Shown here: positions 43,174 to 52,966 of the stretch, piece after piece
Layout: the number at the start of each line of letters is the position of its first letter
How positions within the stretch are numbered: the stretch's first letter is position 1
Assembly: GCF_958439165.1 (NCBI RefSeq)
Contig: NZ_OY288129.1
Coordinates: 62,001 to 126,000 of the forward strand
Direction: 5' to 3'
DNA: 64,000 nt
Origin: an uncultured Hydrogenophaga sp.
Lineage (GTDB): Bacteria > Pseudomonadota > Gammaproteobacteria > Burkholderiales > Burkholderiaceae_C
The notes under the pieces: model-generated
Database searches by the model: none
Told to the model about the DNA's origin: nothing
What the model saw: the letters and a program-made list of their open reading frames with translations, nothing else
Made by a program: the position numbers and the translations under genes

Positions 43174-43653
43174 TTACTGGCGGCAAGAGCCAGGCAGGTA
43201 ACGAGCAGGCATCGGGTTGGTGGCAGACGGGCCGCAACGCCATTCTTGGATCACGCGGCCGCCGTCGTTTGCACCGTTCAGAGCCGCTCCAGACACGAAC
43301 GGGGTCAGTGCGATCTGGTTGAGAGCAGAGGTGACATCGCCACCGAGGGCAGCGGCGTTGCCGATGATGGTGATCACACCGTTACCGTTGGCGGAACCGG
43401 ATGCCACCATGCGGGTAGGAGTCACTGCGCAGGCAGCTTGGATCGCCGAGGTGGCGTTGGTGGTCGGGGAGGTCTGAACCACCTCGGTGATCGAAGTACG
43501 GCAGGACGAAGCCGCCAGGATCACTTCCGACACGCGGGCACGGACGGTGTAATCTTGGTAAGCCGGCAGGGCGACAGCGGCCAGAATGCCGATGATGGCC
43601 ACCACGATCATCAGTTCGATCAGGGTGAAACCTTTTTGCAGGGTGCGCTTCAT
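43174..43653 (-). CDS. pilA: Type IV major pilin (pilin 1)
   Basis: 159 aa type IVa prepilin. Short leader MKRTLQKG, prepilin peptidase site G/F, then FTLIELMIVVAIIGILAAVA with Glu5 and ALPAYQDYTVRARVSEVILA. The C-terminal disulfide loop runs from Cys in EWRCGPS to Cys in LPGSCRQ. AAGGAG precedes ATG 43653. A good sigma54 promoter lies 44-59 nt upstream. The first about 50 mature residues and the last about 25 are nearly identical to pilin 2, while the middle differs. It ends in Gln, not Ser. Confidence 0.95.
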   Translation of the reverse strand: MKRTLQKGFTLIELMIVVAIIGILAAVALPAYQDYTVRARVSEVILAASSCRTSITEVVQTSPTTNATSAIQAACAVTPTRMVASGSANGNGVITIIGNAAALGGDVTSALNQIALTPFVSGAALNGANDGGRVIQEWRCGPSATNPMPARYLPGSCRQ

Positions 43654-43696
43654 GGAGACTCCTTAGAGGGGTACGGGTTGAGGACGGAGTGACTGC

Positions 43697-43712
43697 AGCA
43701 GGTTGCGTGCCA
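43697..43712 (-). promoter_or_regulatory. Sigma54 promoter of pilin 1
   Basis: On the minus strand TGGCAC-GCAAC-CTGCT (43712 to 43697) matches the -24/-12 consensus TGGCAC-N5-TTGCW at all but one position, with GG and GC correctly spaced. Transcription would start near 43687, 35 nt before the ATG. Pseudomonas pilA is driven by sigma54 with PilSR; the same is inferred here. Confidence 0.65.
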
Positions 43713-43831
43713 GCCTGAATGGCTGCAATGCCTGCGAGAAAAGTCACAACCCAGCCGCGCAACAGACAAAATTTGACCTTCTGTCTCCACCAGAAAGTGC
43801 CAATTTATGTCACACCTCGCTGTTCGACCGA

Positions 43832-44335
43832 TCAGCTGCGGCAGGACCCCGGCAAATATTTCGCTGGCATGGGGTTGGTACCAGCCGGCCCGCAGCGCCA
43901 TTCGGAGATCACCTGCCCGCCATGGTTATTGGCGTTGAACGCCGTTCCGCCTGAGACGAAGGGCGCCATCTGGATCGCGTTTGCGGTAGCGGTGATGTCA
44001 CCACCCAGGTTCGCCGAATTGCCCACCACCGTGATGGCCGCTGAAGTGCTGTCGATGCTGGCAGACGAGACCATCCGGGTCGGCGCCACCGAACAGGCGG
44101 TGGCCAATGCACTCTGCAGTGTGGCCCCTGAATTGCCGTTGAGGATGGTCTCCGTGACCGAACTGCGGCAGGACGATGCCGCCAGGATCAGCTCGGACAC
44201 GCGGGCCCTCACCGTGTAGTCCTGATAGGCCGGCAAGGCCACGGCGGCGAGGATGCCGATGATGGCCACCACGATCATCAGTTCGATCAGGGTGAAGCCG
44301 CGCTGGATGAGGCGCGATGGAGAAGACCGGTTCAT
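43832..44335 (-). CDS. pilA: Type IV major pilin (pilin 2)
   Basis: 167 aa type IVa prepilin with leader MNRSSPSRLIQRG, cleavage before FTLIELMIVVAIIGILAAVA, and the same YQDYTVRARVSELILAASSC segment as pilin 1. The variable middle is ILNGNSGATLQSALATACSV and beyond; the disulfide loop is EWRCGPA...LPGSCRS. The C-terminal residue is Ser, as in pilins glycosylated at the C-terminus by TfpO. It has GAAGGAGT before ATG 44335. The two genes are a tandem duplication with diversified centres. Confidence 0.95.
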   Translation of the reverse strand: MNRSSPSRLIQRGFTLIELMIVVAIIGILAAVALPAYQDYTVRARVSELILAASSCRSSVTETILNGNSGATLQSALATACSVAPTRMVSSASIDSTSAAITVVGNSANLGGDITATANAIQMAPFVSGGTAFNANNHGGQVISEWRCGPAGTNPMPAKYLPGSCRS

Positions 44336-44478
44336 GCTGACTCCTTCGGAGATGGATGACGACGCGGTGTCGTGCCACCGAAGGGCTCGATGACTCAGCT
44401 TGAGTACCGACTGGCCGGCGCCCCATCCTGGAGGACGATGAGGGTTTGCCGGCGGGAGACAGCCGGTCTTTCCGGCCC

Positions 44479-45264
44479 TCAGATCTCGAAGGTCTGCCCG
44501 GCCTGCAGCCAGCGGATGTCGTGGTCGGCAACGGCCTCGAGTCGATGGATCTCGTCCATGATGAGGGCGGTTTCAGCGGGCTTGGTGTGGGTGATGCAGA
44601 TCGGGTAACGGCTGCCCGGGGAGATGGCCGCCAGTTCTTCGGCCAGACTGCCAGGCGAGAGATGCTGGCTGCGTCGGGCCAGCTCGCTCTCGCGGTCGCT
44701 GAAGGCGGTCTCGATGACCAGCTGGGCCACCGGCAGCTGGTTCACCCGGCGCCAGAACGCCGGGTTCCGGCCGGTGTCACCGCTGAAGACCCAGGCCCCG
44801 CCGGAGCCCCAAGCCGCAAAGCCCACGGCCGGCACGCTGTGCACGGCCGGCAGGGCTTCCACCGTCTTGTGCCCGTCGGTCCAGGTTTCGCCCACCTGCA
44901 GTGGCGAAAAGGCCAGCAGCGGCCGTTCCGGGGTGGGTATGCAGGTGAAGTCGGGCCAGATCAGGCCGTTGAAGAGGTGGGCCCGCAAGGCATCGATGGT
45001 CTCCTGGAGGGCGTGCACCGTCACGGCACCAGCGCCGCGGGCCAGGCGGGAAGACGCCACGGCGTCGAGCATCAGCGGCAGCGCAGCGACGTGGTCCAGG
45101 TGTGCATGGGTGATGAACACATGGTCGATCGACGCCATGAGGTCCAGGGGGAGATCGCCCACGCCGGTGCCAGCGTCGACGAGGACGTCATCGTCCAGCA
45201 GGAAAGCGGTCGTTCTGCATCCGTGCGCAATGGCACCGGAACAACCCAGAACCTGGATCTTCAT
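44479..45264 (-). CDS. MBL-fold metallohydrolase, putative 3',5'-cyclic-nucleotide phosphodiesterase (class II)
   Basis: 261 aa. Zinc motif HAHLDHV (ITHAHLDHVAALPLMLDAV) and later ligands in FSGDTGRN and CITHTKP place it in the metallo-beta-lactamase fold. The N-terminus MKIQVLGCSGAIAHGCRTTA fits class II PDEs (yeast PDE1-like); tRNase Z is a less likely reading. It would hydrolyse cAMP or cGMP. It is the last gene of the kinase-phosphatase-FHA cassette (gap 133 nt), so it may act in the same signalling route. Confidence 0.82.
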   Translation of the reverse strand: MKIQVLGCSGAIAHGCRTTAFLLDDDVLVDAGTGVGDLPLDLMASIDHVFITHAHLDHVAALPLMLDAVASSRLARGAGAVTVHALQETIDALRAHLFNGLIWPDFTCIPTPERPLLAFSPLQVGETWTDGHKTVEALPAVHSVPAVGFAAWGSGGAWVFSGDTGRNPAFWRRVNQLPVAQLVIETAFSDRESELARRSQHLSPGSLAEELAAISPGSRYPICITHTKPAETALIMDEIHRLEAVADHDIRWLQAGQTFEI

Positions 45265-45397
45265 GTCGGGCGCAACTCGGGTCAGGTCTTCAGGAGTAAA
45301 CCGTCAGACTAACCGGTCGGACCTGTCAGGCACAGGACTTATTTGGCAAAAATCCGTTCCGCGGCTGGCCGTGTGGCCCCGCGTTCCCGGATCAGGG

Positions 45398-46027
45398 TCA
45401 CTGCAGGACGAACTGCATCTGGGTGCCGGCCAGCTCGAGCAGATCGCCGTCGCGCAACTCGACCGACTCGTCGCCGAGGGCCTGGCCGTTCACCGAGGGG
45501 CGCACGACGCCTTCGACCACGGCAATCACGTAAGCGGACTGGCGCCGGGTGATGGCTGCCACGGCAACACCCGGCTTCCCGATGGTGGTGACCACTTTCA
45601 CCAGGGGCACTTCCCGGCCGGCGGCGGAACCGGACATGACGCGGATCGCGGCATTGCCCACCGGGGCGGCGCTGGAGCCGACCACGCTGCCGGCGTTGAT
45701 GACCATGGTCTTCTCGTAGGACTCGACCGGCAGTTCAGCACCTTCCTGGATGAACCGGATCTTGTACTTGCCGATCTCGACCGTGTCGTTGCTGGCCAGC
45801 GGCTGCTTCTTGACCGCCTTGCCGTTGACGTAGGTGCCGTTGGTGCTGTTGAGGTCTTCGATGGTGACGGCTGAACCGGACATCTGGAGCACGGCGTGTT
45901 CGCCGCTGACTGCCAGGTTGTCGATGACGATGTCGTTGTACGGACGGCGACCGAGGGTGGTGCGGTCTTTGGTCAGCTGAACTTCCTTGATGACGACGCC
46001 GTCGATGGAAACGATCATTTTCGGCAT
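45398..46027 (-). CDS. FHA domain protein
   Basis: 209 aa. The N-terminal FHA domain (about 22-90) has TTLGRRPYNDIVIDNLAVSG, EHA and NSTNGTYVNGKAV, the residues that bind phospho-threonine. The C-terminal half (about 105-209) is a second beta-rich module (VMSGSAAGREVPLVKVVTTI ... LRDGDLLELAGTQMQFVL) that looks like a degenerate FHA-like fold. It lies 36 nt after the PP2C gene. It probably reads the state of the kinase encoded upstream. Confidence 0.92.
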   Translation of the reverse strand: MPKMIVSIDGVVIKEVQLTKDRTTLGRRPYNDIVIDNLAVSGEHAVLQMSGSAVTIEDLNSTNGTYVNGKAVKKQPLASNDTVEIGKYKIRFIQEGAELPVESYEKTMVINAGSVVGSSAAPVGNAAIRVMSGSAAGREVPLVKVVTTIGKPGVAVAAITRRQSAYVIAVVEGVVRPSVNGQALGDESVELRDGDLLELAGTQMQFVLQ

Positions 46028-46063
46028 GGCCGACTCCTGTGTCCTGTCCGTTTTTGAGGTTGT

Positions 46064-46849
46064 TTATCGTCCAAGCATGCGGGACAGCAGCCCTTTGCGG
46101 ACTTGTCGATCGCTTGCCTGCGTCAGTATCACCGAAATATTGTCGCGTCCGCCCGAGTCGTTGGCTGCATCGACCAGAGCGTGGCATTTTTCCTCCAGTG
46201 TGCCCGCCGTGACCAACAGGGTGGCCATGCGTTCGTCACGGACCATGTCGCTCAATCCGTCTGAACAGAACAGGAACAGGTCGCCGTCCTCGACCCGGAA
46301 TTCGTTCACTTCGAGCTGGACGCTGTCCTCCACGCCGAGTGCGCGGGTGACCAGATTCTTGTGGGTGGCGTACTGCGCCTGCTCCAGGGAAATCAGGCCG
46401 GCGTCGATCTGTTCCTGCAGCAGGGAGTGATCACGGGTGATCTGGACGAATTCGCCGCGGCGAAGCCGGTAGCAGCGGGAGTCGCCCACGTGACCGATCA
46501 TGGCCCGGCCTTCCATGAACACGCCCATGACCAGGGTGGTGCCCATGCCGGCATACCCGGCGTGGGCATTGGCTGCGTTGAAGATGGAGCGGTTGGCGTT
46601 GTCGACGCACACCTCCATGGCCCGGCGCAGTTCGCGCGGGCTGGACTCGAAGCCGCCCTCGGTGATCCAGCGGCCCAGTTCGGTCTTGATGAAGCCGGTG
46701 GCCATGGCGCTGGCCACCTCGCCGGCGTTGTAGCCGCCCATGCCGTCGGCCAGCACGGCAATGTGGGTCTCGGTGTCCAGGGCCACCGAGTCCTCGTTGT
46801 TGTCTCGCACCAGTCCGGTGTCGGTGAGACAGTAGTACTCAAAATTCAT
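46064..46849 (-). CDS. PP2C family protein serine/threonine phosphatase
   Basis: 261 aa. All PP2C motifs are seen: TDTGLVRDNNEDS at the N-terminus, VLADGMGGYNAGEVASAMA, GHVGDSRCYRLR, FLFCSDGLSDMV and GGRDNISVILTQ, giving the metal-binding Asp set. Cytosolic, Stp1/PrpC type. It reverses phosphorylation by the adjacent Hanks kinase (12 nt upstream gene end). Confidence 0.94.
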   Translation of the reverse strand: MNFEYYCLTDTGLVRDNNEDSVALDTETHIAVLADGMGGYNAGEVASAMATGFIKTELGRWITEGGFESSPRELRRAMEVCVDNANRSIFNAANAHAGYAGMGTTLVMGVFMEGRAMIGHVGDSRCYRLRRGEFVQITRDHSLLQEQIDAGLISLEQAQYATHKNLVTRALGVEDSVQLEVNEFRVEDGDLFLFCSDGLSDMVRDERMATLLVTAGTLEEKCHALVDAANDSGGRDNISVILTQASDRQVRKGLLSRMLGR

Positions 46850-46861
46850 GATTGGTCGGCT

Positions 46862-49624
46862 TTATAACCGTATATCCGGTTGGTCCGGACCGGGAAACGA
46901 ATCGGCGGTCGATACAGGGAGGGGTAGGGTCGCTTCGGCCTCGAACGGGCGGTCCTTCGGCGTCTGCTGAGCCACCATGGGGATGAGGCGCCGCAGCTCG
47001 GCTGCCATCTGCGCACCGGTCTGGAAACGTTCCGCTGGCTGCTTGGCCAGCGCTCGGGCGACGCATTGGCCCAGTTCAGGCGGCAGGTCGGGCCGCAAGG
47101 TGACCAGCGGGGTGGGCGGCTCGTTGGTGATGCGGAACATGAGCGCGGCCAGCGACTCGCCCTGGAATGGGAGACGGCCGGTCAGCAGCTGGAACAGGGT
47201 GACGCCCAGCGCATAAAGGTCGGCGCGGCCATCCACGCGCTGTCCGGCGAGCTGCTCCGGGGACATGAAACTCGGCGTGCCCAGCACCAGCCCGGTCTTG
47301 GTCCGGCTGCTGTCGGTGACCCGGGCGATGCCGAAGTCGGTCACCTTCACCGCGTCGGTGGCCGGATCGACCATGATGTTGGCGGGCTTGATGTCGCGGT
47401 GCACCACGTTCTGGCTGTGGGCATGGTCCAGGGCCATCGCCACCTTCTCGCCGATCTCGAGAACGCGGGTGGCCGGCAGGCGGTCTTCCGGCCGGGTGTG
47501 GCGTGTCAGATCGTGGCCGGAGAGCAACTCCATGGCGATGAAGGCCAGGTCGTGCTCCTCACCCGCATCGAAGATGGTCACGATGTGGGGGTGCTGCAAC
47601 CTGCCGGCGGTTTCGGCCTCGCGGAAGAAGCGTTCGCGGGCATCCTGCAGCTCCTGACCCTCGAATTCGGCCGACAGCGCCAGGGTCTTGATCGCCACCG
47701 AACGGCCGATCTTGGGATCGCGGCCGAGGTACACCACACCCATGGCGCCTTTGCCCAGCGTCTTCTCGACCCGGTACCGGCCCAGCATCGGCTGCTCGAC
47801 ACCCTGCTCCCCGAGCACCAGCGTGCCGCCGGGGTGGGAGGTGCCGGCGCCGAGCACCACCGCGCCGGCCAGCTGCCGGGCGCGCTCCAGCCGCTGGGTG
47901 GCTTCGGTGTCCCGGGGATCCAGCCGCAGCATGTGCTCGTACACCGCCACCGCCTTGTTGAACTGCCGCTTGCGCTCGAAGTCCTGGGCCAGCAGGCGCA
48001 GGTTGTCGGCCACCGCCTCGGTCAGCGGCACGCGTTGCAGGCGGTCGAACGCCTGATCGAGCTGCCCCTGGCTCTGCAGCTGCAAGGCCATGAGGCGGTT
48101 GGTCTCGGCCGATTCCTGGTCCGAACGCCGCTTCAAGGTTTCGGTCACCAGGAAGCGGCGGGTGGTCAGCGCCAGATGGCCGGCCAGCAGCAGCACCAGC
48201 GGCAACATGAACTGCAGCCACAGTGCGCCCTTGACCAGCAGCAGCCATGAGCCGACCGCCATCAGGATCGTTCCGCCGGCGGTGAAAGCGGCCGCCGGCG
48301 CGGCACGCAACCGTGGCAGCACCAGTACCAGGTACAGGCCAACCAGCAGCACGGCGGCGGTCTCTGCCATGGCGGCCCAGTGAGGGCGGGAGAAATGGTG
48401 CCCTTGCAGGAGACTGGAGACGCTGTGCGCCACGATCGTCACCGGGGCAGTGGCAGACGAGACCGGCGTCGGGAAGGTGGTGCCGACACCGGCCGCGGTG
48501 GCACCGATGATGACGATCTTGCCGGCGTATTTGGCGGCGTTGATCCGGCCGGTCACCACGTCGTAGAAGGAATCGGTGGCAAAAGGGGGCTGGCCGTCGA
48601 CGGGTGGATAAAACTGGGGCAACAACAGGCCCGATGCGTCGGTGGCCATGAACTCGTTGCCCAGTCGAATGCCGGCGCCGGGCACCTGGCTGATGTCGCT
48701 GGGCTGCAGGTTCAGGCTGTGCGCCGCCACCGCCAACGACAGCGAAGGCACGGCGAATCCGTCGTAGTCGACCAGCAAGGGCTCACGGCGCACGGCGCCA
48801 TCGGTATCCGGCTGCAGGTTGAGGTGGCCGACGGCCACAGCCGGCTCACCCAGCGACGCCAGCGGCTGCAGGCTGCCCCGGGCCGGCAGGCCCATGCCGG
48901 TGATCTGGCCCACCGCATGGCGCTGCGCAAAGGCGGGCAGCGGGTTGTCGAGCCGGCCACGGGGGGCACCCAGCTCGAACACCGAGCCGAGCACCACATT
49001 CCCGGCCTTGTCGATGCTGCGGGCCAGCCGCGCATCGGAGTCCAGCCTGGATTCGGTCTGGCCGATGAAGGCCAGCAACTGTTCCCGGGACAGGGGCCCG
49101 AGGTCGAAGAAGGCGCTGGGCATGCTGGAGCGGCCTTCGATCTGCTCACGCAGATCACGCAGCGGTGCAAGTGCGCGCTCGCTTTGCGGTTCGACGAAGA
49201 AAGCCGTGTGTGCGATGGTCTTGGCGCCACCAGCCACCAGCTGATCGATCAGGTCGGCGTGGACCTCCCGCGGCCACGGCCAGCGGCCGATGTTGGCGAT
49301 GCTGGTGTCGTCGATGGCGATGACGGCCACCTGATCGCTGGGCTCGCGCCCGCTGGAGGTGCTGGCCAGGTCGTAGAAGCGGCGCTCCAGTGACTGCAGC
49401 ACGTCGGTCCCGAGATACAGCAGCATGACCGCCAGCAGCACCACCGCGCCGACGAGCATGTCGTTGCGGCGGGGGCCTTGGCGGGACTGGCGCGATGGAT
49501 CGGGGCGGGACGGCACGGGTCGAACGGGGACAGACGGGGATTCAAGGCCCCGGAACGGGAACAGTCCAGCGAACCCGGGCGTGTACCACGGACCATCCGC
49601 GCACACGGTTGCATTTTGTTTCAT
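46862..49624 (-). CDS. CHASE2-domain Ser/Thr protein kinase (Hanks type)
   Basis: 920 aa from ATG 49624 (ATG 49642 and an internal ATG before TM1 are alternatives). TM1 (MLVGAVVLLAVMLLYLGTDV) about 56-75; extracytoplasmic CHASE2 sensor about 90-390 (VAVIAIDDTSIANIGRWPWP); three TM helices about 400-490; a TPR-like stretch; then a cytosolic kinase about 610-880: LGKGAMGVVYLGRD glycine loop, VAIKTL Lys, HRDIKPANIM catalytic loop, DFGIARV, GTPSFMSPEQ. Signal sensing is outside the membrane and Ser/Thr phosphorylation inside. First gene of the cassette. Confidence 0.93.
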   Translation of the reverse strand: MKQNATVCADGPWYTPGFAGLFPFRGLESPSVPVRPVPSRPDPSRQSRQGPRRNDMLVGAVVLLAVMLLYLGTDVLQSLERRFYDLASTSSGREPSDQVAVIAIDDTSIANIGRWPWPREVHADLIDQLVAGGAKTIAHTAFFVEPQSERALAPLRDLREQIEGRSSMPSAFFDLGPLSREQLLAFIGQTESRLDSDARLARSIDKAGNVVLGSVFELGAPRGRLDNPLPAFAQRHAVGQITGMGLPARGSLQPLASLGEPAVAVGHLNLQPDTDGAVRREPLLVDYDGFAVPSLSLAVAAHSLNLQPSDISQVPGAGIRLGNEFMATDASGLLLPQFYPPVDGQPPFATDSFYDVVTGRINAAKYAGKIVIIGATAAGVGTTFPTPVSSATAPVTIVAHSVSSLLQGHHFSRPHWAAMAETAAVLLVGLYLVLVLPRLRAAPAAAFTAGGTILMAVGSWLLLVKGALWLQFMLPLVLLLAGHLALTTRRFLVTETLKRRSDQESAETNRLMALQLQSQGQLDQAFDRLQRVPLTEAVADNLRLLAQDFERKRQFNKAVAVYEHMLRLDPRDTEATQRLERARQLAGAVVLGAGTSHPGGTLVLGEQGVEQPMLGRYRVEKTLGKGAMGVVYLGRDPKIGRSVAIKTLALSAEFEGQELQDARERFFREAETAGRLQHPHIVTIFDAGEEHDLAFIAMELLSGHDLTRHTRPEDRLPATRVLEIGEKVAMALDHAHSQNVVHRDIKPANIMVDPATDAVKVTDFGIARVTDSSRTKTGLVLGTPSFMSPEQLAGQRVDGRADLYALGVTLFQLLTGRLPFQGESLAALMFRITNEPPTPLVTLRPDLPPELGQCVARALAKQPAERFQTGAQMAAELRRLIPMVAQQTPKDRPFEAEATLPLPVSTADSFPGPDQPDIRL

Positions 49625-49706
49625 GCAACCCCGCCCGGGCAACGGGACCAGTCAGGATCGTCGTGCAAAACGGCACGATCCTTGTCGACAGACGGCATTT
49701 CCATGC

Positions 49707-49734
49707 AAAAAGGGCAACGTTTCCGTTGCCCTTT
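49707..49734 (-). terminator. Rho-independent terminator of the sucCD operon
   Basis: Perfect 11-bp stem AAAGGGCAACG/CGTTGCCCTTT with TTTC loop (49709-49734), followed on the minus strand by a T-run (49710-49707 region). It lies 65 nt after the sucD stop. Confidence 0.85.
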
Positions 49735-49798
49735 ACCTACTGTGCGTGACCGGACGCGAACTTTCACCGGCCGCGAAGCCCCGCAGGGCTTCATCGGA

Positions 49799-50692
49799 TC
49801 ACAGCAGTGCCTTGAGCAGCCGACCCATTTCGGAGGGGTTGCGCGTGACCTTGAAACCGCACTCTTCCATGATGGCGAGCTTGGCATCGGCCGTGTCGGC
49901 ACCACCGGAGATCAGCGCACCGGCGTGGCCCATGCGCTTGCCGGGAGGCGCGGTCACGCCGGCGATGAAGCCGACGATCGGCTTCTTCATGTTCGCCTTG
50001 CACCACAGGGCGGCCTCGGCTTCATCGGGGCCGCCGATCTCGCCGATCATGATCACGGCGTCGGTGTCCGGGTCGTCGTTGAAGGCCTTCATCACGTCGA
50101 TGTGCTTCAGGCCGTTGATGGGGTCACCACCGATGCCCACGGCGCTGGACTGTCCCAGGCCGATCTCGGTCAGCTGTGCGACGGCTTCATAGGTCAGGGT
50201 GCCCGAGCGGGACACCACGCCGATGCGGCCCTTGCGGTGGATGTGGCCGGGCATGATGCCGATCTTGATCTCGTCGGGCGTGATCAGGCCGGGGCAGTTG
50301 GGGCCCAGCAGCAGGGTCTTCTTGCCGCCGGCGGCTTCCTTGGCCTTCATGCGGTTGCGCACTTCCAGCATGTCGCGCACCGGGATGCCTTCGGTGATGC
50401 AGATGGCCAGGTCCAGGTCGGCCTCGACGGCTTCCCAGATGGCAGCGGCTGCGCCGGCGGGCGGCACATAGATCACCGACACGGTGGCGCCGGTCTGCTG
50501 GGCGGCTTCCTTGACGGTGGAGTAGATCGGGATGTTGAAGATCGACTCGCCGGCCTTCTTCGGATTCACGCCGGCCACGAAGCAGTTCTTGCCGTTGGCG
50601 TATTCCTGGCACTTCTCGGTGTGGAACTGGCCCGTCTTGCCGGTGATGCCCTGGGTGATGACCTTGGTGTCTTTGTTGATGTAGATCGACAT
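49799..50692 (-). CDS. sucD: Succinyl-CoA synthetase alpha subunit
   Basis: 297 aa; TCA cycle, carries the phospho-histidine. MSIYINKDTKVITQGITGKT at the CoA-binding N-terminus, GPNCPGLITPDE, KGRIGVVSRSGTLTYEA, and the active His in MGHAGALISGG. ATG 50692 matches the invariant family start. It follows sucC by 16 nt on the same strand. Confidence 0.97.
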   Translation of the reverse strand: MSIYINKDTKVITQGITGKTGQFHTEKCQEYANGKNCFVAGVNPKKAGESIFNIPIYSTVKEAAQQTGATVSVIYVPPAGAAAAIWEAVEADLDLAICITEGIPVRDMLEVRNRMKAKEAAGGKKTLLLGPNCPGLITPDEIKIGIMPGHIHRKGRIGVVSRSGTLTYEAVAQLTEIGLGQSSAVGIGGDPINGLKHIDVMKAFNDDPDTDAVIMIGEIGGPDEAEAALWCKANMKKPIVGFIAGVTAPPGKRMGHAGALISGGADTADAKLAIMEECGFKVTRNPSEMGRLLKALL

Positions 50693-50708
50693 GTTGCTTC
50701 TCCGGGGC

Positions 50709-51872
<1,164 letters not shown>

Positions 51873-51959
51873 GAGTTCTCTCTCAAGGATGGGTCAGATG
51901 TCCGGCGCGGCGAGGGTGGCCGGGGACGGGGCTCGGGTGAGCAACCGGGGAATGTATCA

Positions 51960-51974
51960 TGGTGCGATGCACCA
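51960..51974. promoter_or_regulatory. Dyad in the sucC-argC divergent region
   Basis: TGGTGC-GAT-GCACCA, perfect 6-bp arms, 88 bp before sucC and 69 bp before argC. It resembles GCACC-containing operators but the arm order is the reverse of the NtrC site. The regulator is unknown. Confidence 0.3.
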
Positions 51975-51991
51975 AACCGGGTCACTATCCC

Positions 51992-52007
51992 GGCCGTAAT
52001 TATGGCC
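51992..52007. promoter_or_regulatory. Palindrome GGCCGTAATTATGGCC upstream of argC
   Basis: 16-bp palindrome with one mismatched pair, 36 bp before the argC ATG. Its centre TAATTAT could be the argC -10 region, so binding here would block transcription. It does not fit the ArgR box well. Confidence 0.3.
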
Positions 52008-52042
52008 ACCCGGCCTGAAACCCAACTGACACGGAGCGCTTC

Positions 52043-52966
52043 ATGGCCCAGGTTTTCATCGATGGCGAGGCCGGCACCACCGGACTGCAGATCCGCGAAC
52101 GCCTGCAATCGATGGCCGGCGTGGATCTGGTGAGCATCGACCCGGCCCGCCGCAAGGACCCGGCGGCCAAGCGCGAGCTGATGGCCGGCGTCGACCTGGT
52201 GGTGCTGTGCCTGCACGACGATGCGGCCGTCGAGTCGGTCGCCATGATCGACAGCCTGCCCGGGCGCAAGCCGCGCATCATCGACGCCTCCACCGCGCAC
52301 CGATGCGCGCCGGGCTGGGTCTACGGCTTTCCCGAACTGGCCGCCGGCCAGCGCGAGGCGGTGCAGCAGGCTGATCGGGTGGCCAACCCCGGCTGCTACG
52401 CCACCGGCGCCATCGCACTGCTGCGCCCGCTGGTGCAGGCCGGTCTGATCCCGGCCGACTTTCCGCTCGCCCTGCCGTCGGTGAGCGGCTATTCGGGCGG
52501 TGGGCGGACCATGATCGAGGCCTACGAGGCTGGCGAGGCGCCCCTGTTCGAAGCCTATGCCCTGGGGCTGTCCCACAAGCACCTGCCCGAGATCCTGCGC
52601 TACACCGGTCTGTCGCGCCGGCCCATCTTCATCCCGGCCGTGGGCAATTTCCGCCAGGGCATGCTGGTGCAGCTGCCGCTGCACCTGGACGATCTGCCCG
52701 GCCGTCCCAAGGCCGCCGACCTGCACGACGCCCTGGCCCGCCACTACGCCGACAGCGCTGCCGGCGGTGGCTGGGTGCATGTGATGCCCGCCACCGAGAA
52801 CGCCAAGCTCGATGCCACCGCCCTGAACGACACCAACCGGCTGGAACTGCGCGTGTTTGCCAACGAGGCACACCGCCACGCGGTGCTGATCGCCCGCCTG
52901 GACAACCTGGGCAAGGGAGCCAGCGGCGCGGCAGTGCAGAACCTGCAGCTGATGCTGGGGCTGTGA
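52043..52966 (+). CDS. argC: N-acetyl-gamma-glutamyl-phosphate reductase, type 2
   Basis: 307 aa; third step of arginine synthesis. Short type 2 form: MAQVFIDGEAGTTGLQIRER, catalytic Cys in ANPGCYATGAIALL, SVSGYSGGGRTMIE, GLSHKHLPEI and a C-terminal HAVLIARLDNLGKGASGAAV. ATG 52043 follows CACGGAGCG. It ends directly against the recX stop (52966/52967). Confidence 0.95.
   Translation: MAQVFIDGEAGTTGLQIRERLQSMAGVDLVSIDPARRKDPAAKRELMAGVDLVVLCLHDDAAVESVAMIDSLPGRKPRIIDASTAHRCAPGWVYGFPELAAGQREAVQQADRVANPGCYATGAIALLRPLVQAGLIPADFPLALPSVSGYSGGGRTMIEAYEAGEAPLFEAYALGLSHKHLPEILRYTGLSRRPIFIPAVGNFRQGMLVQLPLHLDDLPGRPKAADLHDALARHYADSAAGGGWVHVMPATENAKLDATALNDTNRLELRVFANEAHRHAVLIARLDNLGKGASGAAVQNLQLMLGL

Noticed and set aside
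44360..44377. Second sigma54 promoter before pilin 2 (minus-strand TGGCAC, 44377-44372)
   Set aside because: The -12 part is CGCGT with GC one base out of register; not supported.
45398..49624. Type VI secretion regulatory genes (PpkA/PppA/Fha)
   Set aside because: No tss genes are present, and the kinase has a CHASE2 sensor typical of stand-alone signalling.
51960..51974. NtrC site between sucC and argC
   Set aside because: NtrC sites are TGCACC-N5-GGTGCA; here the arms are in the opposite order with a 3-bp centre.
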